A stretch of DNA of 64,000 bases from Hypomesus transpacificus (Eukaryota; Chordata; Actinopteri; Osmeriformes; Osmeridae). Each line of letters begins with the position of its first letter. Positions within the stretch are counted from its first letter, which is position 1. The notes below the pieces were generated by a model, which ran no database searches, had not been told where the DNA came from, and saw only the letters and a list, made by a program, of their open reading frames with translations. The stretch is from positions 2,737,832 through 2,801,831 of the forward strand of contig NC_061076.1 in the NCBI RefSeq assembly GCF_021917145.1. The letters are read 5' to 3'. A program made the translations under genes and the position numbers. This document shows positions 23,541 to 36,604 of this stretch, one piece after another.

Positions 23541-24380
23541 ATGTTCGACTCCGTTGGCCGGCAATGCGGACGAGACATCTAGCCTTTATGTATATCTATG
23601 GTGAGATGTACCTGGGTCGTCGTCTGATATCTGTGTGTATTGTGTCATCACAAAGCCAACCACCCAGCCCCTGTTCAATATTATGTTCTGGGTGTTTATC
23701 CAACACACGCTGACAGACAGGAACACAGCTGTACTGTACTGAATGTCAAACCACAGAACAACAACGACCTGGGGACGTCACACCCCACAACACCAATGCA
23801 TTGATTATGTAAACCAGCTTGTGACTGTCAAATCTGGACAGCCGACACTCTATAGTCATATCCAACGCCAGCTTCAGCAACACGGACAGCCAAAATGTGG
23901 TTTCTATTAAAAGAGCAGCGACGTGCAGTGTAGTTAAAGTACACAGATGTGATGTGCTGAGGTTGGAGGAGCTGTGTCTTGTGAGGCGTCTTTGAGCTGA
24001 CTCTGCTAATCCGGTTACGACAGATGCAGGTTCAGCAAACAATTCTTCGAAATTCTCAGAGAAACACTGTGACTGTCAAAAACAGGGAGCGGCCTTTTCA
24101 GACTCACCCCCCCCACCACCACCACCACCTCTCCCCACTCACACACACACACCCACACATACATACACACACACAAATACACAAATACACATCAACACCC
24201 ACCACACACAGCCACACACGTCATCACATACAGACTTCTTATCTAGCAGATCTCTTATCTATCTCTGGTGTTGTTAAACGATAGAAACGAGTCCAACTGC
24301 AGAGGAAGTTAGGAATAAGTGTGTGGAAATTAATCTCTCTTTTCTTGGCACCATCCCAGACGAACACAATTAACCCACAT

Positions 24381-24406
24381 TGGCCCTGGATCCCCATCCA
24401 GGGCCA
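24381..24406. repeat. Short perfect hairpin
   Basis: TGGCCCTGGAT, a 4-base CCCC spacer, then ATCCAGGGCCA: 11-bp arms. The surrounding 24280-24440 is unique sequence with AATTAA cores. Confidence 0.6.
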
Positions 24407-25792
24407 AACTCCTGAGTCATGACCCACTCATCAGTCATCCTCATGCAGGGGCACACCATCAGCCAAAAGTTCACAAAGTCCTTTTTCCCAGCATGCTTTG
24501 TGCCATCCAGGAAGATGTTCTGGTTAGGAGTGCATGTTGACAGTCCCTCAGACAGGCAATGTTTACCCACAAACACTCACCGCACCAAAGGTCGCTAAGT
24601 GATGTCTAAACATGCTAGAGTGGGGGTGAAGGGGGGGGGGGGGGGTGTGAGGAGGGGGTGTGTTGATGTGTATGGGGAAGAGGAGGGTGGCAACTGGGAT
24701 GCCTTCGACAGCGCCCTGTGGGTTCCGTTGAGATCGGAGGCTAAATAGGTGGCTAGGGAGGATGGGCTTCCCTTTGCTCTACTCACACCATCCACACACC
24801 TCTCTCTCCATAGGATCAGCTCTGGATGATCAGATTAGGATAGGAGAGCCGAAGGCCCCTGTGTTTAGTCCACAGAGCGACTCACTGCGAGGGAATGAGA
24901 GGCAGCCTGGTCACGATGACCCTAATCTCTCCCCATTATGCACATTAGCCCACATCAGCTCTGGAGCACCGTGGGGTAGCTGAAGATAAACACGGGGCAT
25001 GTGCAGCCAGTGGGGCTGGGGTGCCTGTGGGCCCGTCAGAGGGCAGAGCCTCGCACGCCCCCAGAGAGAGCCCTCAGTATGATGATGTCTGATCGTGGAA
25101 GCAGATTTGCGGTGTATTACTCGGGTAATTGTAATGGAGTTCATGATTTCTGGGCACCAGCTGGGTTCATGGTCTTGGCTGTGGGGCCTGGTGACTGATT
25201 CCTTGGCGTGGGAGTGAAGTTTCGGTCCGTTTAACATTAACTCCCCTGCAGCATCACGCACTTAGGTTCACATTGAAAGTGTATCGTTTATGCAGATGAA
25301 CCAAACAGACTCCATTACGGCTCACCTTTCTGATGTGACCTGGGAGACGCAAGGGAACATAGCAGTGCAGGCGTCATGGTAACAGCCCCGACATGCCAAG
25401 GCATTACAATGCTTTTTATTCCCGTTAGCTGTGCCGTGCTGAACACAAAGGGGACATGTCATGGTGTTGACAGGGAAAAGCGCTTTTAGAAAACAGTGCA
25501 TGTCGGTCAGAAAAATAACAACGACTTAACTGCCCTGTTTATCAAACCCCTTTCACAAACATTTGCGCTGTGTGTTTACATGGGTGTTTTAATTGCTTTG
25601 GGAGAGAGAAGGGGGCCTCTAAATGAATATATGTCATTACCAGGCCCACTCCCATATCCCTAGAGCCCTACACTCAGCGTTGTGTAGATTCCATCTCTGA
25701 AACACACAAACGGCCACTGTTTGCCATGCTCCCAAAACACAGGTTCCTTTCACAACACATCCGCAGTATGCAAACACACACACAAACGTAGC

Positions 25793-25892
25793 NNNNNNNN
25801 NNNNNNNNNNNNNNNNNNNNNNNNNNNNNNNNNNNNNNNNNNNNNNNNNNNNNNNNNNNNNNNNNNNNNNNNNNNNNNNNNNNNNNNNNNNN
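25793..25892. other. Assembly gap (100 N)
   Basis: Exactly 100 N, the usual placeholder for a gap of unknown length. The missing PPP1R1B first exon or regulatory DNA could lie here. Confidence 0.99.
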
Positions 25893-26261
25893 GACATGTT
25901 AATGCATTCGTCATTCGCCAACAGTTCATTCGACAAAGTTCTTAACAGTGCTCACAACATCCGTGATGCACGTTTAACATCCGTTGGCCTGTTCCGACGT
26001 CAATGCGTTGCGATGAAAAGACGAGCTATGGCAAACGGTCTCTCTGACACACTGATTTGCCGACCCCACTCACCTTCACCTCTTCTCTTCTCTCTCTTCT
26101 CTTCCCCCAGTGAAGCTCCTGAGCTTGCACGCCCCCCTCACCCTCTCACAGAGCAGCCAGGGGCACTCCCCCCTCGCGTGGCTCCACCGTCGAGGCTGCA
26201 CACAGACCTCCTCCCGCCCCCCCCACCCTCGGCCCCATCCCCACTTGATTTATCGCTCTGA

Positions 26262-26340
26262 AATACCACTGCACTAATTAGTCAGGTAATTAATTAATAG
26301 GCATTTGCATTTGTGCATATGCAATTAGGAGGCTGGAGAG
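26262..26340. promoter_or_regulatory. Candidate enhancer B: octamer plus TAATTA cluster
   Basis: Within 80 bp lie CTAATTAG, TAATTAATTAATAG, a perfect POU octamer ATTTGCAT (26303-26310), GCATATGC and CAATTAGG. It is about 2.1 kb upstream of the likely NEUROD2 first exon. Such dense homeodomain/POU clusters are typical of neural enhancers; function is inferred. Confidence 0.4.
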
Positions 26341-26379
26341 GAGAAAGTGCAGATGGGGTCTGGGAGGCTAGCGGAGTGG

Positions 26380-26660
26380 GAGGTGTGTGTGTGTGTGTGT
26401 GTGTGTGGGGGGGGGATGTGTGTGTGGGAGGGGGGGGATGTGTGTGTGTGTGTGTGGGGGGGGTGGGGGGGGGGGGTGTGGGGGGGGGATGTGTGTGTGT
26501 GGGGGGGGGATGTGTGTGTGTGGGGGGGATGTGGGAGGGGGGGGGGGTGTGTGTAGGTGTGGGTGTGTGTGTGTGTGGGGGGGGGTGTGTGTGGGAGGGG
26601 GGGGGGGGTGCGTGTGTGTGGGGGGGGGATGTGTGTGTGGGAGGGGGGGGGGTGCGTGCG
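26380..26660. repeat. (GT)n interrupted by long G runs
   Basis: Alternating GTGTGTGT and G7-G12 tracts, strongly quadruplex-prone on the plus strand. A further G run lies at about 26780-26795. Open frames here are artefacts. Confidence 0.95.
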
Positions 26661-26795
26661 TAGGTGTGGGTGTGAATGTGCAATTTCCTGTCTATGTTTG
26701 TGTGTTGAAGTTGGAATAAGACAAATGAAATTTGCAGAAAGAGATGAGAAGTGCAGGTCATTGTCTCCAGCGCCTGTTGGGGGGGGGGGGGGGGG

Positions 26796-28394
26796 TGATG
26801 ACAAGACAAAGAGCTGTAGCTACATGACTTTGGATGGCTCAAGCAGCTAGCATGGCGATGTACACAGGATTGTCTTTGGGAGTTCAAAATGACTATACGT
26901 GTTGTTGTGTTCAATTGGGGTCAGCCAAATGAAGATAAACGGTTGCTCGTACGTATAGAGCATTGTGCATTCCACAGAAATTCTTGGCAGATGGCTCACA
27001 CTTGAAAGCAATCCTCGCACAAACAAAACCCACTCTTCTGCCAGACTACTAAGCTTCCAGATTCTGCTCCAGAATTCTCCTAGCAGTTTGAAACCGTTGT
27101 GTTTGATGTCTCCTTGAGTCTTGGCATAAGGCGTGATGCTGACATGTACCATTTATTTAGGCAAGGTGACCTGAACGATGTTTGGGACTTGTTGAAAATC
27201 ACCAGCTCCCCTATGGCAAACGGACATCATTCCCATCTCCCAGTACAATTGAGGTGGGGCACAGACTTGGCTAGCAGTGGTGTCTGAAGCCCCTCCACCC
27301 CACACCATTTGGGGCAGTGCCAGGATACCACCCTCCTGTCCCACACGGTACCAGAGACATTACTGAATGGAAAGCATCACAGCTTCCCAGCCACAGCTGC
27401 TACACTTCTGGTGATCTTTCCAGGTTACCCTGCCTCCCTCCCTCCCTCTCCACACCACCCTCCTCCACTTCACCCCTTAAAACCCTCTTCCTTGGACACC
27501 CCCACCCCCTTCCCCATAGAGGCTGTCTGACTGTGGCATCAGAGCAGTAGGTGAACCTTGCCCAAGGACGTGTCCTGGTGATAGCTGTTTTCCTGTCCTT
27601 CTCTCTGTCCAATGTGGTTGTGCATTGACTAAAATAACTGGTTTGCTGGTTGCAGAGCATGTTTCCTGTAGTTCAATACATAGAGACAGATTTGATTTAG
27701 GGACAGTGACTGAAGATCTACAGTCAGTTAGAGGTAAATTTGAAACTTCAGTATGGCTTCTGAGCAAGCTATTTGCCCTGTGTACCAAACCTCATCCCAC
27801 ACTCTGGTCCTCTCAACCAGGCTCAACCAGCCCCCTGGTCCCTCCTCTTAGCAACCCCCACCTTTTCAACCCCTCCCTGGGGCAGCTACACACACCTGGG
27901 TCCCCCTCTGCAGGAGAGCTGACTCTGGCCCCCACCAGCACAACAGGCTCTGGGCACACCAGAGCTGATGAAGCCTCTCACCAGACCAACACTCCTGGTC
28001 TCCGCTCTCATCTTAAGCACCAGCTCCCTAAACAGCAAATATAGCCTATAGCTTAACTTGGTCACATGGATGTCTTATTTCAATTGTAAGACGAGCCACG
28101 AATGGCTTGCTTGGTAATATAACTGTTAAAAAATAAAAAGCCAGGATGAAATTCATAAAAACTGTTTGTTTGGTTTTGAAAATAAAGCTGAATATTATTA
28201 TCATTAAATTATGATTCTTATCGAATTAGGTACATAAATAAGCATTAGCCTTCTTTGTTAATGTTTTAGGAACTATTGTAGGCCTATATAACCAAACACC
28301 TCCGATGCTCTTACCTAATCGTTTATAATCATAGACATAGACCGGATACAGCTTTGAAAATGTTACGTTGGCGAAACAACAACTGTAATAATTT
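26796..28394. other. Upstream region of NEUROD2
   Basis: Unique sequence with no recognised exon. Adjacent regulatory DNA is likely. Confidence 0.35.
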
Positions 28395-28764
28395 TTGTTC
28401 CACCATTTCCCGTTTATTGCTTCCTATAGTCTGTTTCTATTTTTTCCTGGCTGTGTGAGCGAGAGCGCAGTGACAGATGGCTGGCTCCTCTTCCCTCGGG
28501 AAGGCAATCTCTCCGAATACAGGCGCATGTCAATCACCGGTTCTCATGTGATGGCTCTTGCCAGTGACGTGCCAACCATATGGCCTGGCATCATAGCTGG
28601 TATGTAACCCTGCCTTGTCGCTATGCCACACTGTCTCTGAGTGTGCGAGTGGATAGAGCACTGAAAAGAAGCCTGCTGCAACTATTCTGTTGGAACGTTT
28701 GTTCGCAGTACCCGAAGATGATCTGAACTTAGGCGCATTCCACCCTTTAAGAGCTCCAGCGAAG
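28395..28764 (+). promoter_or_regulatory. NEUROD2 promoter / untranslated exon 1
   Basis: A strong donor GCGAAG/GTAAGT ends an exon at 28764, and the acceptor TTTTCCAG precedes 30532, giving a 1767-bp intron in the 5' UTR as in other NEUROD genes. Upstream are two E-boxes, CATGTG (28545-28550) and CATATG (28577-28582), the latter of the kind NEUROD/NEUROG factors bind. The transcription start is not resolved. Confidence 0.5.
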
Positions 28765-30538
28765 GTAAGTTAGAACATAAACAAATTGAGGAGTGACCGC
28801 TGCAAAACGGAAAGTAATTAATGTAATGATCAGAGATTCAAAATGCGAGGCTAATTCGGGGGGGGGGGGGGGCGTTTTACTATATATTCTTGTAATGCGT
28901 TTGTACAAACAAATTCAAGGAGGTTTGGATCACACCACAGTCGTGGGTGCATCGGCTATTACGCTATACCATTTGTCCTTCAAATTGTAATGCCATGGTA
29001 GCAATTATGTCTCTCCTAGGCGTGTAATACCATTTATTTGGCACAGAAAACAAATCAGCAAATACAGGCTTTGCGGGCACTGGACAATATTACCAGTAGT
29101 CAATTAGGATTGTTCTAATCAGCTTCCTGAATAGCTTTATAGTCGAGGCGTAGTCTACTCCATAACAGATGGTACTGGACTCTAATTTGATTAAAATTAG
29201 ATTACATTCCTGTGTCTACACCTTGCATCAAAGAAAGACTGTGAGACAGGTATCTCTTTCACAGCTAATTGCTTCTACGTTTTGCTTTCTTTAAAATAAG
29301 ATTTATCGATGATAAGTGTGTTAATCTCGAAAGATATTAAGGATGGGACAACGTCATTGGCAAAAAGGCATGCGTGTAAACCGCAATGAAAAGATAAATT
29401 ACCTATGTATTTTATGCTGTCCATCTTGTCAGTTCACCTGCTGGATAATTGGATAACTTACCACCAGAGGCTGCTTCATGGCAATTTTGATAAATAAAAA
29501 CGTGTGTTGCCAAATGCCTATGGATGAAATATGTTTCCATCTGTAAAAGCTTGCAAACAACTAAAATAAGTCCTACATTGGGCATTCTTGCATAAGGAAT
29601 GATGTGTGAAATAGATTTATTGTCAGTCACACGGTCTGTTAATTAAACGCTGTTCTTTCTTTTAACTTAGCAAATCTCTTGAGTCAGAACATTTTACACT
29701 AGCCCATTTTGCCCGTGGCTACCCCCAAGACAATTATGCTTTCCTAACGACTTTGGTTCCATTTAACGCCTGGTGGTTAACTTGGTAGTAGTCTTCATCC
29801 TGGAGAGTTGGAGTAGTACTGGTGAGCATTGCAGCGCAAATTATTAGAAATTATTTGAAGATTTTAAAGTTTAGATATTTTAAATTACCCTTCATCTTTG
29901 TTTTTCTATTTGATGTGCTAGCCTATTGGATTAATTTAACATCTAGGCCTATGCATCATAGGCCTATGCCTTTGATTATGCTATATGAATTGAACATTTG
30001 ATTACTATCTGTAAGCAATATAAAGTATTTAATCAGAACAGATGCAATAGTTAATTGTATGTACCTCTAAACTAAATTATATTATTGGTAAAAGTCTTAG
30101 AAAAAGTAACGTCTAAATGTCAATAAAATGTGACAATTACATTTAATCAGAATATATTGTATGCCCCAAAAAATAAAACTTTGCATTAATGTGAAAATAC
30201 TTAGCATGATTTAGGGAGGTAGTTCAGGGTGGAATAGTGCTGGAATTCAGCCAGGACAGTAGGCGTCGGGGGACGAGAAAGTGGGGGGACGTTTCACAGC
30301 CCGCCCCATGGGATCCGTAATGTGCCCTCCGCCGATGAGACCCCGCTGCGCGAGGACGCGAGAGGGCACGGGGAAGACAGTGGGGAATTAAATGGGGATC
30401 CATCTGTCTGCAGATCCGGCTGTTCACTGAAATTGTTTATTTATAAAATTAATGTATATTTATCATGTTTTCTCCAGTATTATGGGCCAGTATTTTTGGT
30501 CTCCATTAATGATTTCTTCTCCATTTTCCAGAGCCACA

Positions 30539-31618
30539 ATGTTGACAAGACTGTTCAGTGACCCTTCACTGCTTCCCGATGTGCAGAAATATTCGGGCTG
30601 GGCGGATGACAGCGAGAGCGAGGACTCGAAAAATAAAGATGATGACCAGGATCACTGTCGCCTGGTTGATGACGATTTAGGCGACAGTGACCTGAGAGGC
30701 AGCCGGACACACTCCGAAATCGCAGATGACGACGAAGATGATGACGAGGTGGATGAAGAAGACACGGAGGACGATGCAGAGGGAAATAGACCGAAAAAGC
30801 GAGGACCTAAGAAGCGTAAAATGACCCAGGCGCGTGTCGAGCGATCCAAGGTTCGTCGTCATAAGGCAAACGCACGGGAAAGAACGCGCATGCATGACCT
30901 GAACTCAGCGCTAGACAACCTGCGTAAAGTTGTCCCCTGCTACTCCAAAACGCAAAAGTTGTCTAAAATTGAGACTCTCCGATTGGCCAAGAACTACATT
31001 TGGGCCCTGTCTGAGATATTACGTTCTGGGAAAAGACCTGACCTTGTTTCCTACGTACAGACACTGTGTAAAGGACTCTCCCAACCCACAACCAACCTGG
31101 TGGCAGGGTGTTTACAGCTTAACTCCCGAAACTTCCTGACTGAGCAGTGTCCGGAAGGGGGACGCTATCACGGGTCCAACAACATTTCCATGCATTCATA
31201 TCCATACCAGTGCGCGCGTCTGTCCAGCCCACAGTGTCAGTCTGGCTCAAACTCCAATCCTTTACGAACTCACGGGTTTTGTTCAGCTTACGACTCGCTG
31301 TATGGTGGGGGTGGATCTCCCGAATACAACAGTCCTGAATATGAGGGTCCACTCAGCCCACCTGTGTGTGTCAATGGCAACTTTTCTCTGAAACATCAAG
31401 ACTCTACTTCACCCGACGTAGAGAAAGGCTATCACTATTCTATGCATTACTCCGGCCCCCCAAGCACTCGCCCTTCTGCTGCCCACAATCTGGTGTTCGG
31501 TTCTTCAGGGGTGCGTGCCAGCATCCACTCTGAAAACGTTCTGCCTTACCATGACATGCACTTACACCACGAACGGGCCCCCGTTTACGACGAACTGAAT
31601 GCGTTTTTCCACAACTAA
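30539..31618 (+). CDS. neurod2: NEUROD2, neuronal bHLH factor, 359 aa
   Basis: A single uninterrupted coding exon starts [15 protein letters not shown], as in vertebrate NEUROD2, and ends ELNAFFHN. An in-frame ATG at 30452 lies before the splice acceptor (exon starts 30532), so it is not used. The acidic N-terminal region (about 60-82) is followed by the nuclear-localisation run [10 protein letters not shown] (85-94). The bHLH spans about 106-162, with the basic region [19 protein letters not shown], then [19 protein letters not shown]. The adjoining NeuroD box is [20 protein letters not shown], and the C-terminal activation region includes EYEGPLSPP and YHYSMHYS. The protein dimerises with class I bHLH partners on E-boxes to drive neuronal differentiation and forebrain synapse genes. 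It is alone on its strand between PPP1R1B and CDK12. Confidence 0.98.
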   Translation: MLTRLFSDPSLLPDVQKYSGWADDSESEDSKNKDDDQDHCRLVDDDLGDSDLRGSRTHSEIADDDEDDDEVDEEDTEDDAEGNRPKKRGPKKRKMTQARVERSKVRRHKANARERTRMHDLNSALDNLRKVVPCYSKTQKLSKIETLRLAKNYIWALSEILRSGKRPDLVSYVQTLCKGLSQPTTNLVAGCLQLNSRNFLTEQCPEGGRYHGSNNISMHSYPYQCARLSSPQCQSGSNSNPLRTHGFCSAYDSLYGGGGSPEYNSPEYEGPLSPPVCVNGNFSLKHQDSTSPDVEKGYHYSMHYSGPPSTRPSAAHNLVFGSSGVRASIHSENVLPYHDMHLHHERAPVYDELNAFFHN

Positions 31619-32517
31619 ACCCCAGTGCGTCCTCTTACAATCATCAAGCAAACTTGACAGGGTGCCACGTCACCCATATATTTACTACCCCATCCTGCAC
31701 TCATTTTAGCAAGGACTAACACCAGGAACAAAATATGGGGAAGAAGTCATTATTGACATGTGTGTCCGTTCCTTGTATGTTGTATTTCTTGTGTCAGATT
31801 ACACAGGCCTACTGCATTTGAGAGACATCTAGACTGAATGCAAGCACAGACACACGTACATAATGTATAATTGTCACGATAATATTCTAGTAATTAAAAC
31901 ATTTGTGAAAAAAAATATAATTATTTGAATACACAAAACGCAACGCAACACTGATTGGAGAAACACTTGATGCTCTTCAAGGGACAGCCTAATTGTTAAT
32001 CAATTGTTTACAGCTATGCAATAACATGACATAAAAATGTTAGGACCCGGGTGTAAAACCAATTTAATGCAGTGGGGTTCGAAATGTTAATACTTTCTCC
32101 GTTATTACTAATATGTGTCTGTATGGTCATTGTCATGTGATGGACAAAATATGGAAAAGGAATGGAAATTATTCCATTCCAACCTGCATCTACAGGTTTG
32201 ATATTTGCAAATCACACACATACACACACCGGCACACACAGACAGACACACACACACACTTTGGAAGAAGAGGGTACACCACCTAATGTAGGCCTATGTC
32301 GAAATTAATTCATTTGACGTCGACGTTGACATCAAAATCCAGTTTCAGGAAGAGGTTTTCTGGTAATTTTTCGGATAGCTGCTGCAAGTCATTACGTTGC
32401 AAATGAATTTAAGCGAAACGGATACACATTTTTTTATCCATATAATACAATGAATATGATAATCGCACCTAAGGAAGTGTCCGTCTCATGTCGTACCCTA
32501 TGTGTCTATTCAATAAA
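31619..32517 (+). terminator. NEUROD2 3' UTR with polyA signals
   Basis: A/T-rich sequence follows the stop. The first good AATAAA is at 32512-32517. Others lie at 32759-32764 and 33009-33014, so the UTR may be 0.9-1.4 kb. Confidence 0.55.
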
Positions 32518-33622
32518 CACAGGAAGTTACGGTATATTTCAAACAGTCAAACAAAACTGTTAAATAACTTCTAAATGGACGAGTCACATTAACTTAATTA
32601 AGGCATATCACTTATTAAGGCTATATCTTCTCCCACGATGTTTGGGGGGCAATTCATGCCTGATTGTAGATATCAAATTTTAGTTATATTTAATTATGTT
32701 ATGTCTCGGTCTTGGATGATGTTCCTAGAATTTAAATACGAGTGATTCATTTTTTCATAATAAAAACAGTTGGTTTTACATTATGTATTTTGATGACATC
32801 AACATCCGTATTGTAATTGCGATTATTATTATAGTTATTGTTTATTATTATTATTATTATTAATGAAACGATGAATTAATTTGATTATTTTTATGTCAGT
32901 GTTAGTATGCTATGGAAGTTAGATGAAGGGGCCCCTTGAATCATCAATCTGTTGCTGACAATGTTTCATGAAAGTACAAACTTTGTACTTAAACACTTGT
33001 GTGGTAAAAATAAAATTATGGTAAACCACATTGTGTAACTTTTTACAGTTTAATCAATAATATGAAAGCCATATGTTTTTTTCTTGTTTTATTAGCCCGA
33101 GAATCATATTTAGCATATGTGATAAATGTATGTTCATGTCATGGCATGTGGGGTGGTGTAGAAGGGGTTGAACTATTTTAGACCTATTAAACACAAAGCA
33201 CATAACATCCAATATGTCATATGTTAGCCCTGGAGTCAATATTCTTGCCGTTTGGGGGCATACAGTGTTTTTGAAACACAAAGAGTCTTATCTAAAGTGC
33301 TGTTTTGGTATTTTGGGGAAATTTAAGAATGAAACATAGCGGGTAACATTTGTCCATTAAATACATGGAAATGTGTGGTGCATGATACTGCACACACACA
33401 GATGCACACGTTTCCCCTTCATGTAAATGATGACGCTTTAGGCTCCAAAGTTGTACCTTATGGCCAAGAGCTGCTCTTCTATTGTCCTGCTTGTTTGCCT
33501 TTCTTATATGATTTCAGTTCCTGATGTAAACTATTAGAGCCAGGATTAGGGGGACGGGGTCTATGGAACCTACGAGCCATATTCTTCTGTCACCATTTAT
33601 TTTACAACAAAATCTGTCGATG

Positions 33623-33815
33623 CATTTACATTTAGTCATTTAGCAGACGCTCTTATCCAGAGCGACTTACAGTAAGTACAGGGACATTCACCCCGAGGCA
33701 AGTAGGGTGAAGTGCCTTGCCCAAGGACACAACGTCATTTGCCACGGGCGGGAATCGATCTGGCAACCTTCAGATTACTAGTCCGATTCCCTAACCGCTT
33801 AGCCATCTGACTCCC
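33623..33815 (-). mobile_element. tRNA-derived SINE, copy 3
   Basis: The most complete copy. The minus strand runs from GGGAGTCAGATGGCTAAGCG through the body CTTGGGCAAGGCACTTCACC to the tail CATTTAGTC. It is inserted downstream of NEUROD2. Confidence 0.85.
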
Positions 33816-34539
33816 TACATGCAAGAAATGTTGTTCATTAATTATTATGTGTTTTGTTTGTTTCTCTATACTACGTTTTTCTCTTATCTGTAGCCTAATG
33901 CATAAGATTTATTTAAGCAAAATTCGGAGAATTGTAGCACTGCATCTCTTAGGATTACATATAGCCTGCACATCAGATAGTCAGAGGCCTCTTTAAATCT
34001 TACCATGTAGTGAGAAAACGATAAACATAATTTATTTTCCAATCAACTTTGTGGTTTTGTAATGACATTACAAAGTTTTCAGCCACATTAAATTAAAGGC
34101 CTTTACGTGCAAGCCAAGATAAAGGACTCTCTTAAATAATATAATAAAAGGAAACGAGAAGATGATTTAAACATCTAATTAAACATGTTGTAACAAATAC
34201 AAAGCTAAATTCGATTCAAAACTTGATTAAAATAGGTGTAATGTTGTATAATGTTAGCCATCCAAAAATTTCATGGGCATAAAATATTACATTGAAGAAA
34301 TGTTCAAGTAAAAGTAGGCTTCTGACTTGCCGTACAACTTAATTAAAGTAACAAATGATTTCGATTTGAGGCCTTGTATTAAATATTTTATTTTAAAAAA
34401 AATGTACATTTTAAGCAATATAATTGATCGAATTAGGAAAGCATGTAAAAATGAATCCAAACTTTTTTTTATATATAGGCACACACAGACACACTCGCAC
34501 AGATGCAATGTGCAGTACAGATACAATGCAAAGTGCAGC

Positions 34540-34730
34540 TGTTGCCCTCACGCGTACGCTGTGCTCAGATAATCTGTTGCCCCGCACAGCTTTGGAGGGC
34601 TGCCCCGGGACCCATATGTTCCGCAAAATGGCCAGGGTGCTATTAACTAACGCAGGCGCACAGAGCGCTATTGCAGTCTTCAATCCGATTATCCGGGTCA
34701 CCCGCATGGACCCAAATTACATATTTCTAG
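34540..34730. other. Unique G/C-richer block
   Basis: Unique complex sequence in an A/T-rich neighbourhood, including CATATG at about 34614. No exon was identified; it could be conserved non-coding sequence. Confidence 0.25.
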
Positions 34731-35254
34731 TATCACATTTTTATTCCACCTTCCTATTTATAAATCAGGCCTTAACAGAACTGCCACAATGTTAACAATT
34801 TGCTATTAACAGAGACAGTTAAAAATGTCAGCTTGTTTGACACGTGTATCATTGACAGGACATGAAGCACAGCCCGTTGAAGTTAGCTATCAGTTATCTA
34901 AAGTTATGCTATTATATTCATTATTATGTGAACCTTACAGTTAAAATACTGGCAACTGAAACAATACTGTGACAAATAGATTAAATCGAATGATGCGCTA
35001 ATGTAGACATTAACTGGCAATTCAGTCTTTCATTTGGCCGTGAACAAATTCAGTGGCAGAGGACTGTCAAATTATCCCATTAAAATGTGTGAGCATAAAC
35101 TTATCAGGCAATAAACTTGGGTGCTTTATGCTACGTAGTTTTTTCAGAATAACTGCCCATGAATAAATATTTATATATGCTATATTTTGTCAAATTGGCT
35201 AAGGAAAACATTTTGGGAGAGTTCAGGCTATAGAGGCAGTGGAAGAGGGCATCT

Positions 35255-35560
35255 ATCAACATATTCCCTTGTCCGGCCGGCGTGAGGTGCATGCGCGCTT
35301 TCCAGAGGCGGAAGTTGGCAGTCGTGGAGGGGAGCGTGCCAAGTTCCTTAATGTTCCCCAGTACAACCACGAGCTCTAGAGAGGACACCCGCATGCCTCG
35401 CCGCTGCCGCGTGCCAGTTTGCCCGGCCAAACTAGCACTGCTGGGAGGAGTCTATGTTTCTTTCCTAATTTCGCGGCATCTGTTCATTATCCAGCACATT
35501 TAAACGAGAACCCTCTTATATACACTCACCCTTCACCACACACAAACGCGCGAGAAGCAG
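35255..35560. other. CpG-rich unique island, unassigned
   Basis: A sharp rise in GC and CpG (GGCCGGCGTGAGGTGCATGC, CTCGCCGCTGCCGCGTGCC) inside A/T-rich DNA, followed by TTATATAC near 35515 on the plus strand. Frames of 60-100 codons are open on both strands with no recognised domain. It could be a promoter of an unannotated RNA, an enhancer or a conserved element. Confidence 0.35.
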
Positions 35561-36604
35561 TAAGTAGTCGTTATGACCTACCTTTAATTGTAAAAGTCAT
35601 TTATGAACTAATAGTTTCAACAACTTTCTGAGATGGAAAGTCAACAGTGACAAATATCGCAGAATAAGTCGTTTTTGCAAGTATAGCCAAGACTACAGAC
35701 TATTGATACAGATGGGTCTATAGGAATGCTTTTAACGAATGCATGGTATAAAACAGTTTAGCCTTGTGGACAGCTCCAAAGGGGCGCGCACTGGGAAGGT
35801 TTCTCACTCGGTGTCAGCGTTCTCCTCTCGCGCACACAGGTGGTAGATCTGCAGTGATCAGGGAACGGCACATTTATAAACTAAACTAATATTAAAATGG
35901 ATTATTTGCAGATATCAGCAAAGTTACGTGATACACCATAACGCATCGTGCACTGTTCTTCTACGTTCTACACGTGATAACAATTGTTTTGATCACGTCT
36001 TCAAGTTCTACAAAGTTCTATTATAAAACTTGACATTAAACAATTCCGTTTCCCCGCCAAAAAGAGAAGAAATCTCGCTGTTTTAATTAGCGCGAATGCC
36101 CACTCTTTTCTCACTCAACTTGATAGGGCACAAAAAAGAGTGTTTGTCTGACATAACAGTCAAGAGTGTCATTATCAAATTGTCACAAGTACTTAACTGG
36201 TGTGAATTCCAATTATCAGTCCAGCCTAATTACACTACAATTTTACCAAGAAAAATAGGTATATCACTATCATTTATGTGAGATTATCCCAATTAATTTA
36301 TGCCTTCATACCAATTCATTATTGTATCATTAAACAACCTATACAGCAACATAAATGGGCATTTACACACACAGACACACACACACACGCTCAATAAGAC
36401 AAACTGAGTCTCAAAACTCATTGATGCCACACTATATGCCAGTGCCAATGCCAGACAGGGGGAAAGGCTGTCACTGGCAGGCAATTCAGTGGAAATTCCC
36501 CAGCATCTGTTTGTTAGCACACAATAGGCCACGGAGTGTGGGCAGGCTGGAGCTGAACAGAGGATGTGCAACTCCTGGAAACACAGCCAGGAGAAGAACA
36601 TGAG

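Noticed and set aside
26313-26804. His/Pro- and Gly/Val-rich frames
   Set aside because: Read from the GT/G-run microsatellite.
30452-30538. In-frame upstream ATG that would extend NEUROD2 by 29 residues
   Set aside because: It lies before a strong splice acceptor (TTTTCCAG, exon from 30532), and the NEUROD2 family starts MLTRLF.
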